Assembly: GCA_964036045.1 (NCBI GenBank)
Contig: OZ038380.1
Location: forward strand, 11,327,713 to 11,391,712
DNA: 64,000 bases
Source of the DNA: Eutreptiella sp. 'Long Island Sound 2002'
Taxonomy: Eukaryota > Euglenozoa > Euglenophyceae > Eutreptiales > Eutreptiaceae
Direction: 5' to 3'
Shown here: positions 10,559 to 19,699 of the stretch, one piece after another
Position numbering within the stretch: position 1 is the stretch's first letter
Layout of the letters: every line of letters begins with the position of its first letter
Program-made: the position numbers and the translations under genes
The notes under the pieces: model-generated
Told to the model about the DNA's origin: nothing
Databases searched by the model: none
The model's input: the letters and a program-made list of their open reading frames with translations, nothing else

Positions 10559-11323
10559 TCAACCACTCCAAATGTCATTTGTGTTGCACTTAACAAACAA
10601 CACTGGTCCCACAAGTGTGGGTGTCAATACATTCATTACAATAGTGCTCCTTACACTCATCACAAACTGCGACGGTGGGGCGCCTTTGGCAACACAACAC
10701 GCCTCATCTTGCGTGGCGGCCGAGTTGCTTTGGTCAGTCCAAACCTGAGGCGGGACATGCTCCCATGGTCCGTAGGGGGGGTGACGGACTTGCCTCCGGA
10801 TGCAAAACTGAGTGAAATGCAACAAAATGCGGACTGACTGGTGCAACTCATTGGGGCCGCCACGCCAGATGTTCCTAACCAAACCCCAATGCCACAACCG
10901 AGCAAACAGCTGCTCAATGCGTGCCCTGTACCACCTGTGCACGTCATTGTAACCTTGTTGGCGGGCTGTCAAAGTGCCATTCTTTCTTCCAATGAATGGC
11001 ACAATGACATGAATCCGGCCTTTATAAGCGCCATCATGGCCCCCAACTTCAAAATCAAAGAAATCCTCTCGGGTGCGAGAAGGTCCGTACCCATCCCAAA
11101 TCAAAACATCTGCTGATGTCCCGGGGGCCAAGGGGCAAATCCATACAATGTTGCCCAACATATCAACGGCAACAGTGACCTTGTAAACATGCGACGCATA
11201 CTTAGGATTCCACAGGTCTACACTCCATATCCCGCCAATGACACAAACAACAACACAAGCAACAAAGCGTGGATTCAAAGATTGTCCCGGTTTCCTCAAT
11301 AGCACCGGACGGTTGGGGCCCAA
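10559..11323 (-). pseudogene. Harbinger-type (DDE_Tnp_4) transposase, copy 1, 5'-truncated
   Basis: A 254-codon frame with the DDE layout of Harbinger transposases. Likely first Asp in GGIWSVDLWNPKY, then GTSADVLIWDGYGP, second Asp in VGGHDGAYKGR, and Glu in HRWYRARIEQLFARL. The C-terminal LVRNIWRG...CIRRQVR block follows. These proteins cut and paste their element in the nucleus. After TQDEA a frameshift separates off a C-terminal zinc finger still readable in the next frame (CVLCCQRRPTVAVCDECKEH then YCNECIDTHTC). The N-terminal part is missing, and the left end runs into the dispersed ~60-bp repeat. A related copy lies at 12960-13395 and a third fragment at 7412-7712. Confidence 0.8.
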
Positions 11324-11325
11324 AA

Positions 11326-11402
11326 GAGGGCGGAAATGCTACATCACCCCTGCATTCTCGGGGGTCCCCAACAAAGGGAACAAAATCGGAAGTCAAAACC
11401 TA
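11326..11402 (+). repeat. Dispersed GC-rich repeat unit (locus 1 of 4)
   Basis: GGCGGAAATGCTACATCACC followed by CCTGCATTCTCGGGGGTCCC and an AACAAGGGGACAAAATCGGA-like end. The same unit recurs at 30255-30590, 60495-60735 and, on the other strand, 62885-63215. Confidence 0.75.
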
Positions 11403-11490
11403 CGCCGGGGGTCACCATGATGCACCACGCAACGAAGCGTGGATTCAAAGATTGTCCTAAGTGCACCCCCTTAGCGCACCCCCTAAAAGG

Positions 11491-12021
11491 TCACCGGTGG
11501 GGCACGGGTCCAAAAAGATGCCCGGCGCGCGCCCGGCGCGCTAACCTTCCCCCAATAGTACCACATAGTTCATGGGTCTGCTTGCCACAGGAAACACATT
11601 TCTTAAGGTGCCCTCCGAACTCACTATCGCAAGCACCGCAAACGCGGTTGGCACTGGCAAGACCGCTAGGGATGGATGGTGCTGTGCGGTGTTTTGCAGC
11701 AACGGTGGCATTACGGGGGGCAACCGTGTTCAGGTCGGTAGTGAAGCGCCAACCGTTGCGGGCACCATTGCGCTTGGCCTCCCGGCTAACTTGGGCGTCA
11801 TGCAACTTGACACCCTGCTCTCCCAGGTAACGAGCGGCGGCCGAGACGGATTTGTGGTACGACCACTCGGCGCCCTCGACGTCGTTCTTCACCCAGACGC
11901 CAGGCATCAACAAGACATACGCTACCAAGAGGGGGAAACAACGGACATGTTGTACGTATTTGCAATGCGCATCCCACATCCTATGTCCCACATCCCATAC
12001 CAGACATCCCTGATCCCACAT
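11491..12021 (-). CDS. ORF with NUMOD1-like helix motif and C-terminal zinc finger (mobile-element type)
   Basis: A 176-codon frame. In its middle stands EWSYHKSVSAAARYLGEQG, followed by DAQVSREAKRNGARNGWRF. This Trp/Ser..AA..LG...GWRF pattern is that of NUMOD1-like DNA-binding modules, often next to homing or mobile nucleases. The C-terminal third has RVCGACDSEF, KKCVSCGKQTHELCG, a Cys2-Cys2-His-Cys cluster. The tail RLARRARAGH is simply the translation of the GCGCGCCGGGCGCG repeat. The first 45 codons cover CATCCCACATCC tandem repeats, so the true start is probably internal or in a lost exon. No nuclease domain is present. Possibly an accessory protein of the Harbinger-type element beside it; that is inference. 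Confidence 0.45.
   Translation of the reverse strand: MWDQGCLVWDVGHRMWDAHCKYVQHVRCFPLLVAYVLLMPGVWVKNDVEGAEWSYHKSVSAAARYLGEQGVKLHDAQVSREAKRNGARNGWRFTTDLNTVAPRNATVAAKHRTAPSIPSGLASANRVCGACDSEFGGHLKKCVSCGKQTHELCGTIGGRLARRARAGHLFGPVPHR
11521..11541. repeat. CCCGGCGCGC-type GC repeat, copy 1
   Basis: CCCGGCGCGCGCCCGGCGCG plus a final C, preceded by a GGTGGGGCACGGGT tract. The same block is at 12776-12796 and 13423-13443. Each lies near the 3' end of a zinc-finger ORF on the minus strand, so it is probably part of a shared element 3' end. Confidence 0.8.
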
Positions 12022-12150
12022 CCCATCTACTTTCTTTTTGTGACCTCCTTTACACCTCTATCTGCTATGTGATCGCCGATCGCACGTATACATGCCATGA
12101 CATACGGACGTAACATCCCAAATCCCACATCTCCCATATATGTGTGTTCC
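11970..12150. repeat. CATCCCACATCC short tandem repeats
   Basis: Loose copies of CATCCCACATCC and variants occur at 11970-12030 and 12110-12142. No gene. Confidence 0.65.
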
Positions 12151-12169
12151 CCATTGTAGAACTACTTGG

Positions 12170-12470
12170 CACATCATGCATGAGGGAAAAAAACAAAAAA
12201 ATTCTCTGCCGGAAGACGTCGGAGAAACAAGGAATGCCAAAAATGTTCAAAAAACAATGCTACCTTGGTATTACAAGATGCGTTTGTACCTAATACCACC
12301 ATGAAAAAACAAAAAAAAACACCAAAAAACATGAAAAAACACCAACCCGCGGCCAAAAACGGCCAAAAACGGCAAAAAAAAACAAAAACCGCGTTTTTTT
12401 TGTAAAACACCCGACTCCGTACCCATTTAGCTAGGGCTTGCCATTGGACCCCCCCCCCCCCCCGCACCAA
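12170..12470. other. A-rich low-complexity tract, C15 run and a retroelement scrap
   Basis: A/CAAAAA-rich sequence up to 12400. At 12410-12450 the minus strand reads GVQWQALAKWVRSRVF, matching the end of the retroelement at 6840 (GGPMPTPAKKWIIERRHRNLF region). The C15 run at 12449-12463 sits within it. Confidence 0.6.
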
Positions 12471-12479
12471 AGACCCAAA

Positions 12480-12595
12480 TAGGGTGAAAAACACATAATA
12501 CGGCCTAAAACATGCTTTACGTATCTTGGATGGTCATTTTAGGCGATTAGAAATAAGTTTCCAAAACTTCGATTTTTGAGCTGCTTGCATAAGCT
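12480..12595 (+). repeat. ~120-bp repeat, copy 2
   Basis: Same-orientation copy of 9288-9412: AAACATGCTTTACGTATCTT, then GGATGGTCATTTTAGG and AACTTCGATTTTTGAGCTG. The pair is 3.2 kb apart and brackets the hAT/Harbinger cluster. Confidence 0.75.
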
Positions 12596-12775
12596 GAATA
12601 TGAGAATTCAACAACACAAAATGTCACTCCCACCACTTCCAACCACCACCCTTGCCATCATCATAAACTGGGTGCAAAGGACGGGCTAGATTCTCAGCCA
12701 CGGCCAGAAGGTACTCCAGATTGTTTGGTGAAAGGGGGCCAAAACAGGCACAGGTGGGGAATGGGGGAATGTTTG

Positions 12776-12796
12776 CCCGGCGCGCGCCCGGCGCGC
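12776..12796. repeat. CCCGGCGCGC-type GC repeat, copy 2
   Basis: Identical in core to the 11521 copy. It follows GTTTGCCCGG and lies between the second Harbinger copy and the retroelement scrap. Confidence 0.8.
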
Positions 12797-12816
12797 TACC
12801 TTTCTATTGATTATCC

Positions 12817-13395
12817 CGACTTCAGCCAGGAGATTTACCCTCTGATGGAGAAGGCCCCCCAAATAGACCATGATGGACTGCGCACCTTCCCTATAAAGCA
12901 CGTTGCAAAATAAAGCAATATCTGTGAATTCAGCAACTCCAACTGTCATCTGTATCGCACTTAACAAACAACATTGGTCCCACAAGTGTGGGTGTCAATA
13001 CATTCAGTACAATAGTGCTCCTTACACTCATCACAAACTGCGACGGTGGAGCGCTTCTGGCAACACAACACACACTCTTCTGCCTCATCCTCTGCCTCAT
13101 CTTGCGTGCCACAACCGAGCAAACAGCTGCTCAATGCGTGCCCTATACCACCTGTGCACGTCATTATAACATTGTTGGCGGGCTGGCAAAGTGCCATTCT
13201 TTCTTCCAATGAATGGCACAATGACATGAATCCGGCCTTTATAAGCACCATCATGGCCCCCAACTTCGAAATCAAAGAAATCACCTCGGGTACGAGAAGG
13301 TCCATACCCATCCCAAATCAAAACATTTGCTGATGTCCCAGGGCCAAGGGGCAAATCCATATAATGTTGCCCAACATATCAACGGCAACAGTCCA
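12817..13395 (-). pseudogene. Harbinger-type transposase, copy 2, with readable C-terminal zinc finger and an internal deletion
   Basis: The reading frame from 13360 has GTSANVLIWDGYGP, VGGHDGAYKGR and HRWYRARIEQLFARL, the same catalytic Asp and Glu as copy 1. It lacks about 176 bp present in copy 1 (10716-10891), the LVRNIWRG to QVWTDQ stretch, and this breaks the frame. After the deletion the next frame reads TQDEAEDEAEECVLCC, TVAVCDECKEHYCTECIDTH, a Cys-pair finger ending at about 12960. The 3' flank to 12817 matches copy 1 to 10436. At its 5' end the sequence switches abruptly at 13394 to a GGTGGGGCACGGGT block, so the copy is 5'-truncated and fused to a fragment of another element end. 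Confidence 0.75.
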
Positions 13396-13422
13396 CCGGT
13401 GGGGCACGGGTCACAAAAGATG

Positions 13423-13443
13423 CCCGGCGCGCGCCCGGCGCAC
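13423..13443. repeat. CCCGGCGCGC-type GC repeat, copy 3
   Basis: Same as 11521 with a final CAC. Upstream CCGGTGGGGCACGGGT also matches the 11502-11517 flank, so the copies share at least 45 bp. Confidence 0.8.
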
Positions 13444-13636
13444 TAACGTTCGCCCAATGGTAAAAAAAAAAAGATGCCCCATGCGCTAGTACTCCCCCTT
13501 TGGTCACAGACACAGCGGGCAGAGAAAGAAGGTGAGACCGTGCTTCGACAAAGCTGGGCTGGTGCAAGTGTGGAGTAACAGGGGACGCATGCACACAAAT
13601 GCCGAAGAATGATGGGATCGAAACAGAAGTGCATCA

Positions 13637-14579
13637 ATGCCACACAGCGTCATCAAGCTGGCGTGGCCTCTAGAATTAACTACATTGACTTGCGTCACAA
13701 CACCTGACTCCGGGCAGCTGCATTCACTTCAGTCAACCCCAAACAACAGGGGCTGCGCTGCTGCTTGGGTTAAGCACGAGGAGGAAGGGGAAGGGGAATT
13801 TGCATGGAGGTGTGTTCCATTGGAGGCACCTTCTTCCTGCAGTTCAGCACATGAAACTTCACACAGTGTTGCAATTTTTCTTGGCTCTACTGCAGCTCCA
13901 AAGGGGATGGAGTTGGTTTCTCCATGTGCGCACTGCGTGGCAACGCACATTTTTGAGATGCTTGTGCCTGCAGAGGCTGAGTATTTCCCCCACCACAAAA
14001 GGCCCCCAGGATGGGAATGCCCTGGACTTGCATCCAAGGACAATCCAGGCAAGCACAAGCACTACTGTAGAAAACAGGCAGGGCCCTGACAAAGGGATAC
14101 CTCACAAAAACCTGTGGTACATGCCTTCCCCAATTGGTTGGTCCACAATTTTGTGGGCCTAAATAAAGAAAAGTCACACATGGGGCTCCCTAACCAGACT
14201 TGCCACCGATGTCCGGCAGCTCAGGCATGATCAGAAAAAGCTCCTACTATCAACATCAAATGGTTCATGAGTGCCGGGTGCAACAGGAGCGAGTACTACT
14301 GAGCAGTACATGGCAGGTGGCTGAGTTCTCTCATAACTCTGTTCCAACGCCAGACACTCTTGGCATGTCTGTCCCAAACGAAGAGAGGTTGTCTGCGCCC
14401 TTGTCCTGTCTGCCAGCATGTTGCTCCCTTTTGAGGTCCCCTACCGTGGTTTTCTAGGGGGAAAGGATGCTGACCAAGATGAGCCGGCGAGGCCTGATCA
14501 GCTCACTGTACTCAAGAGATTCTTGGAATCGAAGTTCAGAGCTGTCCAGTTGTACAATTGCCCCACAGGTACTGGCTGA
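13637..14579 (+). pseudogene. Unrecognised coding remnants in several frames
   Basis: A 150-codon frame opens at 13637. Further on, 14337-14579 reads ARHSWHVCPKRREVVCALVL, then FEVPYRGFLGGKDADQDEPA and LKRFLESKFRAVQLYNCPTG, which looks coding. No start, no domain and shifting frames; probably one decayed mobile-element gene. Could also be several unrelated scraps. Confidence 0.3.
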
Positions 14580-14935
14580 GGTTTCCTTCCTTGGTTCATC
14601 CGTCGCCCTCATTCAACTCCCGCAACAAGGGGGGATCCAAACAGCCCCCCAGAAAATTGGTCGTTGTCAGCCTTATGCTGGGCAGGTTCTACGCTAGCTC
14701 CTTGTCTATCAAGCACAATCGTCCATCGGCATACATGAGGCATGTCACGTAGGGGCATACCTTGGTACCGAAAAATGTACTACCCAAGAGCCGCACGCAC
14801 CATGTGCGCACAATATCAATTGATTTCCCGATAGCTGCCATTGTTTGACCGTGCTGGCCGCACCGTACCGCTGCGTGTGTGTTTCTGTGCGCACGTGCAC
14901 GCGCACATCTCTGATTAGATCCGCCCCTCGCAATA

Positions 14936-14958
14936 GCGTGTGTGTGTGTGTGTGTGTG
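14936..14958. repeat. (GT)n microsatellite
   Basis: About 11 GT units. Surrounding 14700-15650 is GT-rich and holds no gene that I can support. Confidence 0.9.
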
Positions 14959-15265
14959 AAACGCAACGAGCAACAACCCTGAGGACGTAGTGCGACCGTT
15001 ACTACTGAATGAAAGGAATGCGGTGCCGATGCATGTACATTTCAAGGGTGTTTGCGCCCTGAGCAAGTGTGTGGCAAATTGTATAACATGAGTGTGTGTG
15101 CACGTGCGCGTGCGTGTGGCGCCCACCTACATGGCATATGGAATGTGCATGTGCGTGCGGCCCAAAGACAATTCAATGGCATGGAAGCACCTGTGAAAGC
15201 GCAAGGGTTCAACAGGTGACTTTGGTAGGCTCGTCGACGTGTGTGTAGGTCAAGCGCAATGCCAA

Positions 15266-15266
<1 letters not shown>

Positions 15267-15343
<77 letters not shown>

Positions 15344-15351
15344 TGTGTGTG
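15267..15351. repeat. (GT)n microsatellite with GCGCGCGT interruption
   Basis: Around 40 GT units broken by GCGCGCGTGC and by a single TT. Open reading frames through it on the minus strand are HTHTHT artefacts. Confidence 0.95.
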
Positions 15352-15399
15352 AAATGCAATGCAAAGGCAACCGTGTTTGTGTGAGAGAGTGTTGGGGGA

Positions 15400-15950
15400 A
15401 GCATCCGAGTCATGGTTAGACGGGCAGCGCTCCAAAGAGATGCGGCGGAGAGCTACCGAGGGTAGGTTTAGCACGTAGGATGCACTCACTTCCACAACCC
15501 GCGTCGCCAAACAAAAACACACAATACTCGACAACAAAAGCCTGCCTACATGCCTACATCCGAGCAATACACATCACGGAGTGCAACACAACATGTATTG
15601 CGTGACTCCCTAGTGTGGAACGTCGTGTTGCTGTCGATGCGTGTAGTTGAATTACGAGGAAATGGCTGAACACCGGAACACTAGAACCCCCAAAACCATT
15701 CTATTGAAATAGGGAAACGAAAATCTATACGTCAAGGAGGTGACAGAAAACGGTGACGCATAACGCATTCGGTTCGGGCTTACCCTTTTGGCCACGATTG
15801 AACTTTGCTGCTCGTGGGCAGGAGCTATTCGACAAGCAAGACGTGCTTTGTGCCACACCCATGACCGTGGATCTTCAATTGAGATCATGAATATTCTTCC
15901 ATGGTTGCCCATCGATATCGTGGGCGGTCGCATGACCTCCAAACTCAAAT
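15400..15950. other. No supported gene
   Basis: Mixed sequence; neither strand shows a motif or an ORF with coding character. Confidence 0.5.
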
Positions 15951-16019
15951 CAAAAGATCTTGAGTTATGAATGGAATTACCGGGGTCGGAAATTCAAGGA
16001 CTCGGGCCACGTTGACGTG

Positions 16020-16680
16020 GGGGAACTGGCTTTGCCGAGCTCAGCAAAAAAGACACCTGGAAGCGGACCTTCAATGGATTACTACTGGATTTCAAAGGCA
16101 TCCGCAAAGAGCTGGCATCCCACCCCAAGAGCGGGCATCTTGAAAAGGTGTCGGCAAGGGCAATGCACAATACGAGCCAAACTCTGGAATCACGGACTCA
16201 ACTCTTTCCGCACAAGGAAGATAACTACTCCACAAAGTGATTGAAACACGGCCTTCACCGATAGGGTGGTTGGCGGGGTGTTCGTAGGTGCCACTTTCCG
16301 GTGTCCCATTTAAGTTTTTTGACGCAAACTTGAAGAAATTGGGAGGAGGCAAGTTGTTGGACAAGCGCAAAAGTTCAAGTCCTCGGTAAAAGAGCATTTG
16401 TTTTGTTTTGTTTTGACTTGTTTTCGATGAGTGAAAAGGCACATGGTGGAAGCCCACAAGGAGAGAGCCTGGGCCGAGAAGCTGCAGTGGGAATGGCTCT
16501 AAACTTGTGGCATGGATCCGCTCGTCCACGTCCTGTGGTTCCAACGAACCTGGCAAACGTGCCTCGGGGCTTACGTTTGAAGATCTTGGGGTTTGATAAG
16601 CAACAGGGTTTGGCCCGTTTTGGTTTGGGGGTGCTCACTACGCTTCCGGTGCGCTCTCCAAGAGAAAGCGCACGCTAGCC
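16020..16680 (+). pseudogene. Unrecognised coding remnants
   Basis: From about 16030 one plus-strand frame reads FAELSKKDTWKRTFNGLLLD, FKGIRKELASHPKSGHLEKV, ending HNTSQTLESRTQLFPHKED near 16220. This amphipathic, charged composition is coding-like. A further piece near 16445 (MVEAHKERAWAEKLQWEW) may belong to it. Nothing identifies the family. A TTTTG run lies between them at 16398-16420. Confidence 0.3.
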
Positions 16681-17194
16681 TTGGTCTTTTGTGCTCGACC
16701 TTGCCTTGTGCTGTAGCGATGGGACATGTAGACCAAAACGACGTAGTGAGCGAAGAAAGCGAATGAAAGTTTTCATGTTCACGCTGCACGGAACAAACTT
16801 CTCCAAAATGGTCAAACATGCAGTAGGTTTCGCGTCCGCACATATCTAAAGGATCATTCTCACACAGCATCAGCTGAGAAAATGATAAGTCTTTGCCACC
16901 TCGGAAATCGGAGGAGCTATGCATGCACCGCACGGCGCTCAACCGGACATTGCACATGCACATAAATATATATAGAATTTGACCCTGCATCCCGCGTCCG
17001 GATGTGGCCACAATTGTGTTGATGAAGGAATGCCAACTTGCATTCGATGCACGCATAAAACCCCGCAGCAAAAAGATTCGGTTTCGTACCAACGGCAAGC
17101 AAGGCGAGAATCGTTCTGCAGGAATGAAAGGGCAAAACTTGGACGTTCTTAAATCGGCGAAATGACTCTACACGTCGGGTATCCTCGGGATCCG

Positions 17195-17557
17195 TCACGC
17201 CGAGGCCTGCATTCTTTGCATAACTTCATCGATCCGCCCCGCCCGCACGCAGTGCGTGCAAATGGTTGTGCCCTTTTGCAGCGCATACTCGTCCGCGCAG
17301 TTCTCGCATACCCGAGCGTGGCATGTGGCACACATCCTCGGGTGGTTCGTTACGTCTCCCGAACAAACGACGCATCTACTAGGGTTGAAAGACAGTGCAG
17401 ATGCAGGGAAGAAAGAAGTCCGAAGTTGATAAAAGTTCTGCTTTTGAGGTTTGTCGAAGCGAGCACACCGTTTTGGTTCGGGGTCGCAATCATGAGAGTC
17501 GATGTCGGCAAGGGTTCGGATTGCATGAGCTCCGAAATCGACATCCATGGACGCCAT
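17195..17557 (-). CDS. Small RING/PHD-like cross-brace zinc-finger protein
   Basis: A 120-codon single-exon frame. The ATG at 17557 sits in ACAACAATGGCG, a strong plant/algal start context. After a 55-residue leader comes RCVVCSGDV, RMCATCHARVCENCADEY and TTICTHC, i.e. Cys pairs spaced C-x2-C, C-x2-C, C-x2-C, C-x2-C over residues c. 62-103, as in RING, FYVE or PHD cross-brace folds. A short helix (RIDEVMQRMQ) closes the protein. No second domain is seen, so a ubiquitin-ligase role cannot be claimed. The gene stands alone in a gene-poor stretch. Similar fingers cap transposon ORFs at 9.6-13.4 kb, so it might be a mobile-element remnant instead of a host gene. Confidence 0.55.
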   Translation of the reverse strand: MASMDVDFGAHAIRTLADIDSHDCDPEPKRCARFDKPQKQNFYQLRTSFFPASALSFNPSRCVVCSGDVTNHPRMCATCHARVCENCADEYALQKGTTICTHCVRAGRIDEVMQRMQASA

Positions 17558-17579
17558 TGTTGTTGTTTGGCCTAAAGAG

Positions 17580-19260
17580 GCATTGCGAAAACCGTCACAA
17601 AAATGATGCGAGTCACCAGCATAGTGACAGTTTAGGAACCCCCCGTCGAGAGAACCAACCCACCACCATCCGACCGAGCACAGAGACGACTAACAGACTG
17701 CAACTTCGTCGAAAGTGGCTCCAATTGCGGCCCAGTCATGTTGACGACCGGCAGTTTTTGGCCTTCGGCATTTTGGCACATGCTTAGCAAGATGGCCAAA
17801 ATGTCCGTTCACATGTGGATTTTTCTTCATGCCAATGTCACGCTTTTAGATTCCGAATTTTTTCACCATGTTGGTATTGCTACCATCACACATGAATGCT
17901 TGGCCAGGGGCCATTTACTCCAATGGTCGCGCGTGTGCGCAGGGGCAGCGGAGTATAGTGGTCGCTCGGGGGGGTACGCATGTAAAACAGTGTGCGCAAA
18001 TCCTAAAAACTGGCGGGGCTAGCGCGGCCTTAGAGGCGCCGATTTAACCCTAATGGAATCGGGCAGTTTTTAGGGTTTGCAGGAAATATTTAGATTAACA
18101 GGGCTGGCGAAATACGGTCAGTAACCCTAACCCTATACCGTCTGATAATGTTGCAAGTCCTGGCCAGACTGGCTGAAACCCCGGAGTGGTGGTAGAAGGG
18201 GTTCCCTCCAACTTCTGTCCCCTCCAATGACCGCAGTACCCGCACAGTATGGGACTATTTTTCAAGGCGTTTTAAGGTTCAGGCGAGCAAGGATCGAGTT
18301 GCACGGAATGAAGGGGTAGTGTCAGGTAGTTCGTACACCCTAAGTATGTTGTATAAGAGATAACTTGTGTATAAACACGCCCCAAAATGGACAAAAAATA
18401 GAAAAGAACGCTTGTCAAGCCCCGCCCCAAGCGCTCCAAGCGGCTTGGCAGTGCGCTCCAATTTTCGGTTGTCGGTTGCATCTGAGCAGTCGGACAAGAG
18501 ACGATCACCATTCACGTTCTTGGCGCGATCATGAAGTGATTTACGTTTATTTATTACATATGTCTGAATGCGACAGTCTCTGTTACATGAGTGGAAAAAA
18601 AAGAAAAACTTCGGTGACAGTGGGTTGTTGTTTTCAAATTACTTTTTTTGGCCGACGATTGTTTGCACAGGCGTCACAAAGGGATCTGTGCGCGTATTGT
18701 GGCCCTACGTGGCTTGGGGTATGGATGTCATTGCAAGGTACAAAGCCATTCATAGTGCGTTGTTAGTTACTTTTGTAGGTAAAGTACAATTCAGGGACAT
18801 GTGTTGTTAACAGTTAAAGTCACTAGTGCGGCCAAGACATTGTAAAAACATCTTTTATGTGTCACTTGTGGTACAATTTCCTTGATTTCCGGCGACTTTG
18901 ATCCGTTTTTTAGTTTTTTAACATTAAGCATCCGAATACATCCATTTATAAGGCCGCATCAAACTTTTGGATCGCTTCAACCAAAAAACGAAGACTCGAA
19001 AGAATGAAGTTTTGGCATGATTACAAAAATCTAAGCATCTTTCGAAGCCTGATGAATTTTTCCCTTGATTTTGTCCTTTCGGAGATCGATGAGTTCCGTG
19101 TTTCTAATTTTTTTTCATTTGTTGTAGCACGTTTTGCATCCAGTCCTTGTATCTTGGTGCTTCAGCAGTGTGATTCAATCATGTGATTTTGGGCCTAAGT
19201 GGCCCTTCAAAGTCGAAAATTTGAACAACGATGTTTCTCCCTTATTTGTTGCCATCACCT
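17580..19260. other. No supported gene; short telomere-like run
   Basis: AT-rich with poly-A/T tracts. AACCCTAACCCTA at 18122-18135 is two telomere-like units, too short to mean much. Plus- and minus-strand ORFs of 60-130 codons lack motifs. Confidence 0.5.
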
Positions 19261-19269
19261 CCGACTCTT

Positions 19270-19653
19270 CTAGTGGTTATGCATCATCACAACTTGAGGG
19301 AAACTCATTCTTAAAAAGATCACGCTTTGTGGGGCGCATGGGATCTTATCAAGTTTGTAATCTATTAATGGAGCTAGATAAAAGTGTGTTTTGATGATGG
19401 CTTCAGCACCCAACATCGTCAGCGGGTTGCGGTCCACAAAGATGTTTCCATTTGACTTTGCAAACGTTTGGGGACACACACCCACAAGCTGCATTCGCCG
19501 ATTATCGGCATCTACATAGTTTTCCGGATCCGTATCCACACTCGCTGCACCCACACGCCCCGCAGCTGCAACCCGTGCATCCATACGTCCCGCTAGTATG
19601 TCCGCAAACACAACTAAACAGGCGGGCACCAAGTGCAATGGGCGCCGGATCAA
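19270..19653 (-). CDS. Hypothetical 127-codon frame
   Basis: No ATG at its head (the frame opens at TTG). The protein reads VCPQTFAKSNGNIFVDRNPL then MLGAEAIIKTHF in its middle, with reasonable coding composition and no motif I know. It could be an internal exon or chance. Confidence 0.25.
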   Translation of the reverse strand: MIRRPLHLVPACLVVFADILAGRMDARVAAAGRVGAASVDTDPENYVDADNRRMQLVGVCPQTFAKSNGNIFVDRNPLTMLGAEAIIKTHFYLAPLIDYKLDKIPCAPQSVIFLRMSFPQVVMMHNH

Positions 19654-19699
19654 CGAAGCAATGAGGGCGGAAAATGATACTTATTCATTGCGCTGAAGT

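Noticed and set aside
18121-18136. True internal telomere
   Set aside because: Only two CCCTAA-type units.
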